From assembly GCA_965248395.1 (NCBI GenBank), contig OZ252103.1:2976001-3040000 (forward strand): a stretch of DNA of 64,000 nucleotides. Reading direction: 5' to 3'. Each line of letters opens with the position of its first letter. Positions within the stretch are counted from its first letter, which is position 1. Below are positions 50,581 to 59,216 of this stretch, piece by piece. This DNA comes from JAAXHH01 sp965248395. GTDB lineage: Bacteria > JAAXHH01. The notes beneath the pieces were generated by a model, which was given only the letters and a program-made list of their open reading frames with translations, was not told where the DNA came from and ran no database searches. The position numbers were made by a program, and so were the translations under genes.

Positions 50581-52311
50581 ATGATCGACTTCAAGAAATT
50601 CCTGTCTGCCAGCCCCGGGCGTTTGAGCATGGCCAGGAGATGGACCTGGGCCCTTCCGGGTGTCATAGCGCTGGGATGTATTTGCGCACTGCTCGCCGGC
50701 GCCGGTCCGGCGGTTTCGCAAAGAGCCGCTGCTGTCTTCAATTCCATTGGCAAACAGTTGCCCCACGACGCGGCGCCTCTGCAATACCAGACCTACCTTT
50801 TCATGCGCGACGAGCCCGCGAGCCTGGACGTAAGCGTCAACCTCTACGTGGGACAGTGGAACGAATTCCTATTCGAAACCCTGGTCGCAAAGGACGAAAA
50901 CGGCGACCTCATCCCGGCCGCGGCAGATCGCTGGGAAATATCTCCAGACGGGAAAACCTGGACCTTCTACCTGCGCAAAACGGGAAAGTGGAGCGACGGC
51001 AGGCCCGTCACGGCCCACGACTTCGTCTACACCTACCGAAGGGCCCTGTCCTACGAGACGGCCAATCCGTACGCCGCCTTCTACAGCGACATCGTGGGCG
51101 CCAAGACATTTAGCCAGACCCCGAATGCCGATCCCGCCATGCTGGGCGTCAAGGCCATCGACGACCATACGTTGACCGTGGAAGCCACCCATCCCGCGCC
51201 CTACCTGGGACTGATCCTTTCCGTCCCCACCTCCATGCCGGTGCCCAGGTGGCAGGTGGAGAAGTACGGTCCCAAGTGGACCGAGGAAGAGAACTGCGTT
51301 ACCAACTCGAGCTATCGATTGACGGAGTGGAAGCACGGCAGCCACATGGACTTCGAACTCAATCCCCACTACGACGGCCCCATCAAGGGCTACGTGGAGA
51401 AGATACACCGCGTATTCCGCCATCCGTCGACGGCCAACCTGTTGCCCTATGAGAACGACGAAGTGGGTTTTGCCGAGGTACAGGCCAACGAGTTGATACG
51501 CGTACGGCGCGATCCCGAACTGGGTTCGGAACTCATCTCCAACCCGACCGACGGCACGTGGTACATCTTCTTCAATACGCGGCAGTCCCCCTTCAGCGAC
51601 GCCAGGGTCCGGCGCGCCATCGCACGGGCTATCGACCGGGAGACGATCTGCCGCGTCGTGCTTCACGATGCGGCCGTACCCGCCTATTCCATGCTGCCGG
51701 TCACTTTTGACGCCCACGGCGACTACAAGGAATTCCTGGACTTCGACCCGGAAAAGGCGCGGAGGCTGTTGGCCGAGGCCGGGTATCCAGGTGGCCGGGG
51801 GTTCCCGACGATGGAGATGTGGCTCAGGCAGCCACGGCCGGATATCCGGATGGTAGCGGAAGTGATCCAGAGTATGCTTAAGGAACACCTGGGCATCGAC
51901 ATTACTTTTCGAAGTGCCGATTACCCGGTATTCACCAATTACATGTTCAACTGGAACATTAACCTGGGACTGGTGCCCTTCTTTGGGGATTACCGGGATC
52001 CCAAGAACATGCTGGACATGATCTGGCGACCCGGTACCAGGGGGCGCAGCCGCCACGACTTCGAGAACGCCGGGTTTAAGGCCCTGCTGGACGAGGCGGA
52101 CCAGGAAATAGACACCGGCAGGCGTACGGAAATCTTTCGCCGGGCCGAACGCATCCTGGTCGAGGAGGCGGGTGCCGCCTTCATCTTCCATCCTATGGCC
52201 AACGCTCTGTTCAAGCCATGGCTCAGGGGGCTCAAAACCAACCGATTCGGCGGCAAAACCGTGATCTTCACGGATCTCTATATCGGTGAGAATTATCCCG
52301 AGGCGAGGTAG
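50581..52311 (+). CDS. ABC transporter substrate-binding protein, family 5 (OppA-like)
   Basis: A 576-residue periplasmic solute-binding protein for oligopeptides or related ligands. The N-terminus has positive residues and a hydrophobic core (WALPGVIALGCICALLAGAGPAVSQ), an export signal. Domain features: EPASLDVSVNLYVGQWNEFLFETLVAKDENGDLIPAAADRWEISPDGKTWTFYLRKTGKWSDGRPVTAHDF (given as the diagnostic block in positions 70-145), and SDARVRRAIARAIDRETI near the middle. ATG 50581 is preceded by AAGGAA. No permease or ATPase genes follow, so the cognate transporter is encoded elsewhere. It may supply the substrate of the neighbouring kinase-dehydrogenase, but this is inference. Confidence 0.9.
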   Translation: MIDFKKFLSASPGRLSMARRWTWALPGVIALGCICALLAGAGPAVSQRAAAVFNSIGKQLPHDAAPLQYQTYLFMRDEPASLDVSVNLYVGQWNEFLFETLVAKDENGDLIPAAADRWEISPDGKTWTFYLRKTGKWSDGRPVTAHDFVYTYRRALSYETANPYAAFYSDIVGAKTFSQTPNADPAMLGVKAIDDHTLTVEATHPAPYLGLILSVPTSMPVPRWQVEKYGPKWTEEENCVTNSSYRLTEWKHGSHMDFELNPHYDGPIKGYVEKIHRVFRHPSTANLLPYENDEVGFAEVQANELIRVRRDPELGSELISNPTDGTWYIFFNTRQSPFSDARVRRAIARAIDRETICRVVLHDAAVPAYSMLPVTFDAHGDYKEFLDFDPEKARRLLAEAGYPGGRGFPTMEMWLRQPRPDIRMVAEVIQSMLKEHLGIDITFRSADYPVFTNYMFNWNINLGLVPFFGDYRDPKNMLDMIWRPGTRGRSRHDFENAGFKALLDEADQEIDTGRRTEIFRRAERILVEEAGAAFIFHPMANALFKPWLRGLKTNRFGGKTVIFTDLYIGENYPEAR

Positions 52312-52383
52312 GACTTCGCGGTGGGACGGTATACGGTGCGCGGAGCGTCCCCGCGGGGACACCCGCTACCGATCTACCGCAGG

Positions 52384-52473
52384 TTACTTCTTCTTATGCC
52401 TATCGGCCCGTAAGCGTTTCTTGCGCTTATGGGTAGCGATCTTGGAACGCTTCCGTTTCTTGCCACTGGGCAC
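52384..52473 (-). CDS. 29-residue AURKAIP1/COX24-type basic protein
   Basis: GTG-started (GTG at 52471-52473), preceded by AAAGGGAG seven bases upstream, and ending TAA at 52384-52386. The sequence begins MPSGKKRKRSKIATHKRKKR and ends in four basic residues, closely matching the tiny AURKAIP1/COX24-domain proteins annotated in Bacteroidota and relatives, which are probably ribosome-associated. Almost half the residues are Lys or Arg. Located 18 bases after HU, probably in one transcript with sppA-HU. It is below usual gene-finder limits. Confidence 0.88.
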   Translation of the reverse strand: MPSGKKRKRSKIATHKRKKRLRADRHKKK

Positions 52474-52491
52474 GTTTGTCTCCCTTTGAGA

Positions 52492-52773
52492 TTAGTCTTC
52501 CTTCTGTACACGATTCTTAAGGTGATCGGACGGTTTGAAAACGGGCACGACGCATGGAGGGATCTTGATGCCCGTCCCCGTCTTGGGATTGCGGGCGACA
52601 CGCGCCTTTCTTTCCTTCACTTTGAAGATACCGAATCCGCGCAGTTCTATCTTTTCGCCCCTGCCCAGCGCGGAAGAGATGGAATCAAGCAACGCGTTCA
52701 GCACTTCCGCGGTGTCCACCTTGGTCATCCCGGTGGATTGTGCGATACGAGCCACGATATCGGCCTTAGTCAT
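52492..52773 (-). CDS. HU/IHF family DNA-binding protein
   Basis: A 93-residue nucleoid protein that bends DNA as a dimer. MTKADIVARIAQSTGMTKVD, VLNALLDSISSALGRGEKIELRGFGIF, and the beta-arm sequence RKARVARNPKTGTGIKIPP are canonical. The C-terminal VVPVFKPSDHLKNRV is also normal. It cannot be assigned confidently to HU versus IHF. Located 33 bases downstream of sppA on the same strand. Confidence 0.95.
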   Translation of the reverse strand: MTKADIVARIAQSTGMTKVDTAEVLNALLDSISSALGRGEKIELRGFGIFKVKERKARVARNPKTGTGIKIPPCVVPVFKPSDHLKNRVQKED

Positions 52774-52806
52774 ACCATTCTCCTTGATCGTAGATGTTCG
52801 TTCGGT

Positions 52807-53685
52807 TCAGCGATACCGGTATTCAACAATGCCCGGCGAATACAGACCGGTCATCGTCTCCATGTTATCCATCAGCATCTCGAAAAATGTCTTGGGCCGC
52901 TGCCGGACCACGTTGGGCTTTTCCGGTAGGCCGGCCATCCTGCCGGCAAGGGCGATCGCATCCTGGTAAGTACCGAGGCGGTCCACGAGACCCAGAGGCA
53001 GTGCCTGGTTTCCCGTGTAGATACGCCCATCCGCGAGTTCAACCACTTCTTCGCGGGATAATGGCCGGAATCTGGTTACCGCTTCGACAAACTGATCGTA
53101 TACGTCGTCCACTACCGATTGTATGAGCCCCAATTCCTCGTCGGTCATGCCTCGGCTCACCGAACCGATGTCTTTATGCCGGCCGCTTTTGACAACCCGC
53201 CAGTCGATGCCGATCTTTTTCAGCAGTCCTTCTGCGTTAGGCACCTCGGTGATCACGCCGATGCTGCCGGTTATGGAACCGGGATTGGCCACGATGGAAT
53301 CGGCCGCACAGGCGATGTAGTAACCGCCCGAAGCCGCCACGGTTCCCATGGAAGCCACGATAACCTTGCCCTTTTCCCGGGTCTTGCGCAGTTCATCGAA
53401 GATTTCCTGCGTGGGGGCTACGGCCCCGCCGGGACTCTCGATGCGGAGCACGATGGCCCGCACGGAATCGTCCTCGCGGTACTTGATGATCTGCTTGACC
53501 GTGTCCTCAGCCCGGGTGATCGTTCCCCTGATTTCGACCAGCGCGATCCGGCCGCCTCCCATTGAGGAAAAGGAACTGTCGCTACTCAGCATGGGACCGG
53601 CGATGAGCAACAGCATCACGACCACGATAACCAATACTCCGCCGCCAAGCATACCGCCGATAATCCAGTCAGATTTGCGAGACAT
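52807..53685 (-). CDS. sppA: Signal peptide peptidase SppA
   Basis: SppA (peptidase S49) is a membrane-anchored serine protease degrading cleaved signal peptides. Residues 9-34 form one membrane helix (GGMLGGGVLVIVVVMLLLIAG). The active-site Ser is in VAASGGYYIACAAD and the catalytic Lys in VKSGRHKDIGS, the short single-domain (about 300-residue) SppA type. GSITGSIGVI is a further family motif. Start ATG 53685. A near-consensus promoter with two palindromes lies upstream. It heads the transcript containing HU and the 29-residue basic protein. Confidence 0.94.
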   Translation of the reverse strand: MSRKSDWIIGGMLGGGVLVIVVVMLLLIAGPMLSSDSSFSSMGGGRIALVEIRGTITRAEDTVKQIIKYREDDSVRAIVLRIESPGGAVAPTQEIFDELRKTREKGKVIVASMGTVAASGGYYIACAADSIVANPGSITGSIGVITEVPNAEGLLKKIGIDWRVVKSGRHKDIGSVSRGMTDEELGLIQSVVDDVYDQFVEAVTRFRPLSREEVVELADGRIYTGNQALPLGLVDRLGTYQDAIALAGRMAGLPEKPNVVRQRPKTFFEMLMDNMETMTGLYSPGIVEYRYR

Positions 53686-53704
53686 TACAATGCTCCGCCA
53701 GCCG

Positions 53705-53720
53705 GTTTTACATGTAAAAC
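53705..53720. promoter_or_regulatory. 16-bp perfect palindrome in the sppA leader
   Basis: GTTTTACATGTAAAAC, 20 bases before the sppA start codon. Perfect dyad symmetry and AT-rich composition are operator-like, but no regulator is known. Confidence 0.45.
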
Positions 53721-53746
53721 ACGGTCAGTCCTAAAGCCTGATTGGA

Positions 53747-53774
53747 CGTGATAACCTGTGACCAAAATATCACG
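53747..53774. promoter_or_regulatory. Inverted repeat overlapping the sppA -10 box
   Basis: CGTGATA (53747-53753) and TATCACG (53768-53774) are perfect complements with half-site centres 21 bases apart, two helical turns. The second half overlaps the -10 element (53764-53769). Confidence 0.45.
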
Positions 53775-53792
53775 TTAGTTTAAGTATGTCAA
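53764..53792 (-). promoter_or_regulatory. Sigma70 promoter of sppA
   Basis: On the minus strand TTGACA (53787-53792), 17 bases, TATTTT (53764-53769), about 79 bases upstream of the sppA start codon. Perfect -35 and good -10. Confidence 0.65.
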
Positions 53793-53928
53793 TGACTTTT
53801 TGGAATTCAGGGGCGGTGGGAAATGGACCTGCAATCGATTGTTTGGGGGTGCAAAAGTCGCGGGGTTTCGATGGGCAGTCACGGGATGACTGCGTGCACG
53901 TCATTTCACACGATATACGGAGCGCAGT

Positions 53929-55695
53929 TCACCGGGAATCGGACAGATCGATGCGGAGACGATCGCCGGGGTGTATGGCGTTGCGCCTGTCGAGTCCGTT
54001 GGCCCTCCGAAGCGTGCCCACGGTCACATTGTGGGCACGGGCGATATCCCAGAGTGTGTCTCCCGGTTTGACCGTGTAGACGACGAAGTTCGATTCCGCC
54101 GCGCCGCCTTCGCCGCGTTTTGAGGTCGACGCACCGCCAGTCGCGGCGCCCCGTGGCCGGGGGAGATATATCGTCAGCGCACGGCCGGCGATGATGTCGC
54201 CGGGGTTGCTCAACTTGTTCCAGTCCTGCAGGTTTGCCATGGATACACCGTACCGGTTGCTGATGCTCGCGAGCGTATCCCCTCGTTTGATACGGTACGA
54301 GATGGCCCGGTGGGTCGAGGGATCGGGCGGGGGAACGGCCCTGGGTTGCCGATAACGAATGGATCGATTCGCCGAACGGATCGATGAGCCGTATAACGGT
54401 ATGGTAAGGACCTGCCCGATCCTGAGACGATTCGGCCGGCGTATGTTGTTTTCGGCAATGATATCGCCCGTTCGCACCCCGAAGCGGCGGGAAATGCGCG
54501 CGAGGGTGTCGCCTCGCCTTACCTTGTAGAACGTCGACTCGGACGGATCCGGTCCAGGGGGCTCGATACCGGCCCAGGTAGCGTAGGACCGCATCGTACC
54601 CAGCGGCACCTTGAGGTTGTACCCCGGCACGGCCTTCCACCGACGCAGTTCCGGATTGAGGTGGCGCAGTTGCTCGACCGGGATCTTCATGCCCTCGGCC
54701 ACTTCCTCCAGGACCATGGGTCTCTGAACCGGTACAGACTCATGGATCTGCGGAAGGCCTCCAAGGGGCTCGAAACCGTATTCCTCCGGCGACATGGATA
54801 TAATGGCCGACGCCATGACGAAGGACACGAAGGAAATCGACTGCCTGGGCAGTCTCATGTTCCACAGGCTCAATCCTTCGGACTTGCGCAGGGGTGTCGC
54901 GCCAACATGGTGCGCCGCGAGAACGAGATCCCAACTGCCCAGTTCCAGGTAAAGATCTTTGAACCTCGCCGCCGCCGCCCGTGTCGACTTTACAGGATCG
55001 TAACGTTCATCGACCTCGTCGCTTAGAGCCAGACCGTACTTTTCCGCGTCCTGCTGCGACAACTGCCACAGGCCCGCGCCGCCGTCCGGTGCGCGCGCTC
55101 GGGGATCGAAACCACTCTCCACCATGGCGACGTAGATCAGGTCACCGGGCAGTCCGGACCTGGAGAGAATCGACTGGATCATGGCCCGGTACCGGTTCGT
55201 GCGACTCAACCATTCGGCGAATACATCGAAGGCATCGTTCCGCAGAATGTAAATCGCCTTTTTCACCCGGTCGTTGTAGCTGATTGGCACGTCGAACCGG
55301 CCGAAATCGGGCCAGGGCGGTTCCGGCGCCGCGACGCGATTCGATCCTTCCAGGTAAGGTGTAAGAAGGGAAAACCCGGAAGCGCCGTTCTGTTCTTCCA
55401 CGTACGGACCGGTTGTTTCACTCGGATCGGCGGCGTACGCGCCGTTCGTCAAACCGGATATGGCAGCAGGACCTGCCGACCCGCTCGAATCAGGCGCATT
55501 CGAGGACGGTAAAGACAAAACCGACGCTGAGAAGGGAAAAGCGTCGGTTGGCGAATCTACGGATGAAAGGGGTCCTGCGAAAAGGAAGGAAGGAATCAGG
55601 ATCAGGAAAAACAAACTGATCGGCAGCCGCCACAAAGAGTATAAGCGACTTAGGGCCGGTATACTGCGAATTACTGTGCAGGTGGTACTGAGCAT
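53929..55695 (-). CDS. Membrane-bound lytic murein transglycosylase with three LysM domains (MltD type)
   Basis: A periplasmic peptidoglycan-cleaving enzyme. After a signal segment (LPISLFFLILIPSFLFAG) and a Ser/Pro-rich linker comes an SLT domain with catalytic Glu in YVAMVESGFDPRARA and GLWQLSQQDAEKYGL. MltD-type features follow, then three LysM domains: FYKVRRGDTLARISRRFGV, SYRIKRGDTLASISNRYGV, VYTVKPGDTLWDIARAHNV. Start is uncertain: the ATG at 55695 is used because it places the signal sequence near the N-terminus, though no Shine-Dalgarno is visible there. Between this gene and sppA is a 243-base gap with the sppA promoter. Confidence 0.9.
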   Translation of the reverse strand: MLSTTCTVIRSIPALSRLYSLWRLPISLFFLILIPSFLFAGPLSSVDSPTDAFPFSASVLSLPSSNAPDSSGSAGPAAISGLTNGAYAADPSETTGPYVEEQNGASGFSLLTPYLEGSNRVAAPEPPWPDFGRFDVPISYNDRVKKAIYILRNDAFDVFAEWLSRTNRYRAMIQSILSRSGLPGDLIYVAMVESGFDPRARAPDGGAGLWQLSQQDAEKYGLALSDEVDERYDPVKSTRAAAARFKDLYLELGSWDLVLAAHHVGATPLRKSEGLSLWNMRLPRQSISFVSFVMASAIISMSPEEYGFEPLGGLPQIHESVPVQRPMVLEEVAEGMKIPVEQLRHLNPELRRWKAVPGYNLKVPLGTMRSYATWAGIEPPGPDPSESTFYKVRRGDTLARISRRFGVRTGDIIAENNIRRPNRLRIGQVLTIPLYGSSIRSANRSIRYRQPRAVPPPDPSTHRAISYRIKRGDTLASISNRYGVSMANLQDWNKLSNPGDIIAGRALTIYLPRPRGAATGGASTSKRGEGGAAESNFVVYTVKPGDTLWDIARAHNVTVGTLRRANGLDRRNAIHPGDRLRIDLSDSR

Positions 55696-55819
55696 AGTGC
55701 GCGCTGTATACGGATTGCCGACTGTGTATGAAGGGTCTTTACATGTCGATGGGTCGGCCTGTACTTCGCTCGATCCACCAGGGACTGTCATTCATGGTAA
55801 GGTCGCCACCATCGAATAG

Positions 55820-55892
55820 TGGAGCTGAGCGGGATCGAACCGCTGACCTCATGAATGCCATTCATGCGCTCTCCCAGCTGAGCTACAGCCCC
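55820..55892 (-). tRNA. tRNA-Ala (anticodon GGC)
   Basis: On the minus strand the acceptor GGGGCTG pairs with CAGCTCC, the D arm has GCTC/GAGC, the anticodon stem CATGA/TCATG holds the loop ATGGCAT with anticodon GGC, and the T arm is AGCGG-TTCGATC-CCGCT. Discriminator is A; CCA is not encoded. A strong promoter precedes it. Confidence 0.95.
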
Positions 55893-55903
55893 GGACGCCG
55901 CCC

Positions 55904-55932
55904 AAGATATGAACGCGCCTGCGTACTGTCAA
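55904..55932 (-). promoter_or_regulatory. Sigma70 promoter of the tRNA-Ala gene
   Basis: On the minus strand TTGACA (55927-55932), 17 bases, TATCTT (55904-55909), 11 bases before the first base of the tRNA. Confidence 0.75.
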
Positions 55933-56182
55933 GGGAAAACCTGTACTGATTGAGGCATCCAGGGGGATCAGTACACGTGCCGTTCTGCCATCACGATTTT
56001 GGCTTGTATCAACCGGTTATTCGAGTTAATGTCATGGTACCGGTACAGTCGGACGAGACGGCGGTTCGATGCCGACCAGCGGTCCTCTGACAGATGGCCA
56101 ATCCTTGTCCCGGAAAATCAACAGCGGAAGATCTGGTGGCAACGTTGCAGAGTTTGGAAGACCGTGGATAGGACAGCCAGCC

Positions 56183-57658
56183 ATGTCGTATGTGAAGACA
56201 AGCGAGAGTCATCCACTCCGAATCGATCCGGTACGGCCCGATGACGGTTACGGCCGCATCGGAATCACGTTGTGCCCCGGCAAGATGGACCCGCATGGGA
56301 TCGCCGGGAACTGGAAACGCGACCTGAACCTGGACCTCGATGTGGTCCAGCGGTGGGGCGCGACCGCGGTAGTCAGCCTGATCACCCACAGGGAACTGGA
56401 CACGCTCGATGTGCGAGATTTTCCGACGGCGGTTGCGGACCGTCACATGGAATGGTGGCATCTGCCAATCCCGGACGGGCAGCCGCCCGGACCCGACTTC
56501 GAGGATGCCTGGCGTGTCGCGGGTGAGGCTATTCGAGACCGGCTGCGTCTCGGCTTCGACGTGCTCGTCCACTGCAAGGGCGGCCTGGGCCGCGCGGGTA
56601 CCGTAGCCGCCCGCCTGCTCGTCGAATTTGGAGAGAGGCCGGATGCAGCGATGCTGCGCGTTCGAGCGGCCCGTTCCAAAAACGCCATCGAACAGTTGAG
56701 CCAGGAGGACCACATTGCGCAGTGCGCGCCGCAAGCGCCAGCTGTACCTTCCGCGACTGCGGAAAGCATTCGGGACCGCGCGCTCGGCGCCTTTCTGGGT
56801 CTCGCGGTGGGGGACGCGGTCGGTACGACGCTCGAATTCCAGCCTCGCGACGCGCAGGAACGGCTGGAGGACATGGTTCGGGGCGGTCCTTTCGGTCTGC
56901 CTGCCGGCTCCTGGACCGACGACACCACTATGGCGCTGGCCCTTGCCGAAAGCCTGGCCGCGACCGAGACCCTCGACTGCAAGGATCTGGTGGACCGTTT
57001 CGTCCGTTGGTGGCGGGAAGGAGAATACTCCTGTACGGGGAGTTGTTTCGACATCGGGATCACCACGAGCAAGGCCCTCTCGCGCTATGAGAGAACCGGC
57101 GATCCCCTCGCCGGTTCGACCGACCCGCGCAGCGCGGGAAACGGTTCGCTGATGCGCCTGGCCCCGGTCGCCTTGCGCTTCTGGAGTGACAGGGCGCGGC
57201 TCGTCTCCTGCGCCGCGGAACAGTCCCGGACTACGCACGCAGCCGAGGAAGCGGTGGATGCCTGCCGGGCCTTTGCAGAACTCCTGGCGGACGCCATCGC
57301 CGGCTCGCCACGGCCGGATGTCCTCGCCCCCAGGCGGTTCAACGGCGCACCGGCCATCGTACGGATTCTGAACGGGAGCTGGCGCGGGCGGCAACGGGAT
57401 ACGATCCGGTCGAGCGGATACGTGGTCGATACCCTGGAAGCCGCCTTCTGGTCGGTCGCCCGCACGTCCGATTTCCGCAACGCCGTACTGCTTGCGGCCA
57501 ACCTGGCCGACGACGCCGACACGGTAGCCGCGGTGACGGGACAGCTTGCCGGCGCCCTCTACGGTCTGTCAGGCATTCCCGACTGCTGGCTCGACAGACT
57601 TGCCTGGAAGGATCGCCTACTCGACGTGGGGAACCGATTGTCGAGCATGGACCATTGA
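56183..57658 (+). CDS. Fused dual-specificity-phosphatase-like and ADP-ribosylglycohydrolase protein
   Basis: A 491-residue fusion. Residues about 40-180 are phosphatase-like, with the cysteine signature VHCKGGLGRAGT (H-C-x5-R, Cys near residue 130) and general-acid Asp probably in DGQPPGPD. From about 198 an ADP-ribosylglycohydrolase domain follows: GAFLGLAVGDAVGTTLE, SWTDDTTMALALAE (metal Asp pair), TDPRSAGNGSLMRLAP and DDADTVAAVTGQLAGALYG. ARH enzymes remove ADP-ribose or cleave related adducts. Phosphatase-ARH fusions exist in other genomes, suggesting ADP-ribose-phosphate turnover. ATG 56183 begins the recognisable domain; an earlier in-frame ATG at 56069 is less likely. No toxin partner is visible. 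Confidence 0.87.
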   Translation: MSYVKTSESHPLRIDPVRPDDGYGRIGITLCPGKMDPHGIAGNWKRDLNLDLDVVQRWGATAVVSLITHRELDTLDVRDFPTAVADRHMEWWHLPIPDGQPPGPDFEDAWRVAGEAIRDRLRLGFDVLVHCKGGLGRAGTVAARLLVEFGERPDAAMLRVRAARSKNAIEQLSQEDHIAQCAPQAPAVPSATAESIRDRALGAFLGLAVGDAVGTTLEFQPRDAQERLEDMVRGGPFGLPAGSWTDDTTMALALAESLAATETLDCKDLVDRFVRWWREGEYSCTGSCFDIGITTSKALSRYERTGDPLAGSTDPRSAGNGSLMRLAPVALRFWSDRARLVSCAAEQSRTTHAAEEAVDACRAFAELLADAIAGSPRPDVLAPRRFNGAPAIVRILNGSWRGRQRDTIRSSGYVVDTLEAAFWSVARTSDFRNAVLLAANLADDADTVAAVTGQLAGALYGLSGIPDCWLDRLAWKDRLLDVGNRLSSMDH

Positions 57659-57777
57659 TCTCTGCATGCCTCAAGGTCCCCTTAAATTGTGCTTGTAACG
57701 TATTGCTCGCGGTATTATAGTCCTGAATCCCGATTAAACCGTTCCCTGGACCAACCTGATTTGATCGTTGAGGCGAG

Positions 57778-59049
57778 ATGTTCATGGCGGAATCTCTTGC
57801 AATCGACGGCGGAGTTCCGGTACGTTCGGCGGAATGGCCGCCCTTGATTCCCGGTGGATCAACGTACGGAGAGGAAGAGAAACGGGCCGCCATTGAGGTC
57901 ATCGAGGCCCGATCGCCCTTCCGGTATTATGGCATCGAGCCGCTGGGCAAGGTCGACCGGTTCGAAGCGGAGTACGCCCGTTACGTCGGCACCCGCTTCG
58001 CCCTGGCCACCCACAGCGGAAGCACGGCCCTTTCCGTGGCGCTCGCCGCACTCGACGTGGGCCCTGGCACCGAAGTGATCATGCCCGCCTTCATGTGGAT
58101 CGCCGACGTCAATGCCGTCGTGCACCTCAGGGCCGTACCCGTACTGGCCGATATCGACGACACCCTCAACCTCGATCCCGGCGACATCGAACGGCACATT
58201 ACTCCCCGAACCCGTGCCATCGTCGCCGTGCATATGGCCGGAACGGTTGCCGACGTGCCCGCTATCGCGGAAGTCGCCGACAGGCACGGGATCCCCGTCC
58301 TTGAGGACTGTTCCCAGGCCGCTGGCGCACGCATAAACGGCCGGCTCGTGGGATCGATGGGAACCGTGGGCGCCGTCAGCCTGCAGTACAACAAGAACTT
58401 CACCACGGGTGAAGGTGGAATGATCACCACCGACGACGAAGAAGTATTCCGGAGAGCGGTGTGCTTCCACGATACGGGTTTCGAAAGAGACATCGAAGGC
58501 GTTTCTACCGGTGAAGGTTCGCTGTTCGAGACCTTTGGCATGGGCGTCCGCATGGACGAATTGCGGGGCGCACTGGGACTCGTCCAGCTGGGCAGGCTGC
58601 CCGGCATCCTGGAAGGCATGCGACGCCACCAGACGCGGCTTCGGGAGACGCTGGGAAAGACGCCGGGCATCCGGCTACGGCGCATCGTGGATCCGGACGG
58701 CGACAGCGGCGCCTATTTTTCGTGGATCCATGAATCGGCCGAGGCAGCCGTTCGGTTCACCGCCGCCTTGCGCGCGGAAGGCGTTCCCGCGGGGGAACCC
58801 CATGGCGGCATTCACCAGTACCGGTACATGTCCAACCTGCTGAACAAGGCCCCGATCACAACGGCCGGATGCCCATGGACCTGTCCTTTCAACGCCGAGA
58901 GCCCCATGGAATACCGTGCCGGCATGCTGCCACGCAGCGACGACCTGCTGGATCGGGCGCGCATACTGCCCCTGCCTGCACAACTGAAGGACGAAGACGT
59001 GGACGACGTGATCCGCGCGTTCCGCAAGGTGTCCGGGGTTGTCTTGTAG
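57778..59049 (+). CDS. DegT/DnrJ/EryC1/StrS family aminotransferase
   Basis: PLP enzymes of this family aminate keto sugars or act on cyclitols and dehydro-inositols. Motifs: FALATHSGSTALSVALAALDVGPGTEVIMPAF, VEDCSQAAGARINGR (as LEDCSQAAG), and the PLP Lys in LQYNKNFTTGEGGMITT. The C-terminal GGIHQYRYMSNLLNK region is typical. Length is 423. GAGG precedes the ATG at 57778; an ATG two codons later (57784) is an alternative. First of three co-directional PLP genes. Confidence 0.88.
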   Translation: MFMAESLAIDGGVPVRSAEWPPLIPGGSTYGEEEKRAAIEVIEARSPFRYYGIEPLGKVDRFEAEYARYVGTRFALATHSGSTALSVALAALDVGPGTEVIMPAFMWIADVNAVVHLRAVPVLADIDDTLNLDPGDIERHITPRTRAIVAVHMAGTVADVPAIAEVADRHGIPVLEDCSQAAGARINGRLVGSMGTVGAVSLQYNKNFTTGEGGMITTDDEEVFRRAVCFHDTGFERDIEGVSTGEGSLFETFGMGVRMDELRGALGLVQLGRLPGILEGMRRHQTRLRETLGKTPGIRLRRIVDPDGDSGAYFSWIHESAEAAVRFTAALRAEGVPAGEPHGGIHQYRYMSNLLNKAPITTAGCPWTCPFNAESPMEYRAGMLPRSDDLLDRARILPLPAQLKDEDVDDVIRAFRKVSGVVL

Positions 59050-59216
59050 CACGGTGTATCGCGTTTATACAGAGCGCCGAACCGGAACTATCGAAAAGAC
59101 CGTCATGCAGGACCTACCGTCAGGCAGTACCCGCTAATCTGTTCCAACATCCGCGTGTGAATAAGGATGATTTCAGACCATTTCCGTAGCGTCCATGAAC
59201 ACAAAGGAGTTCCTGC

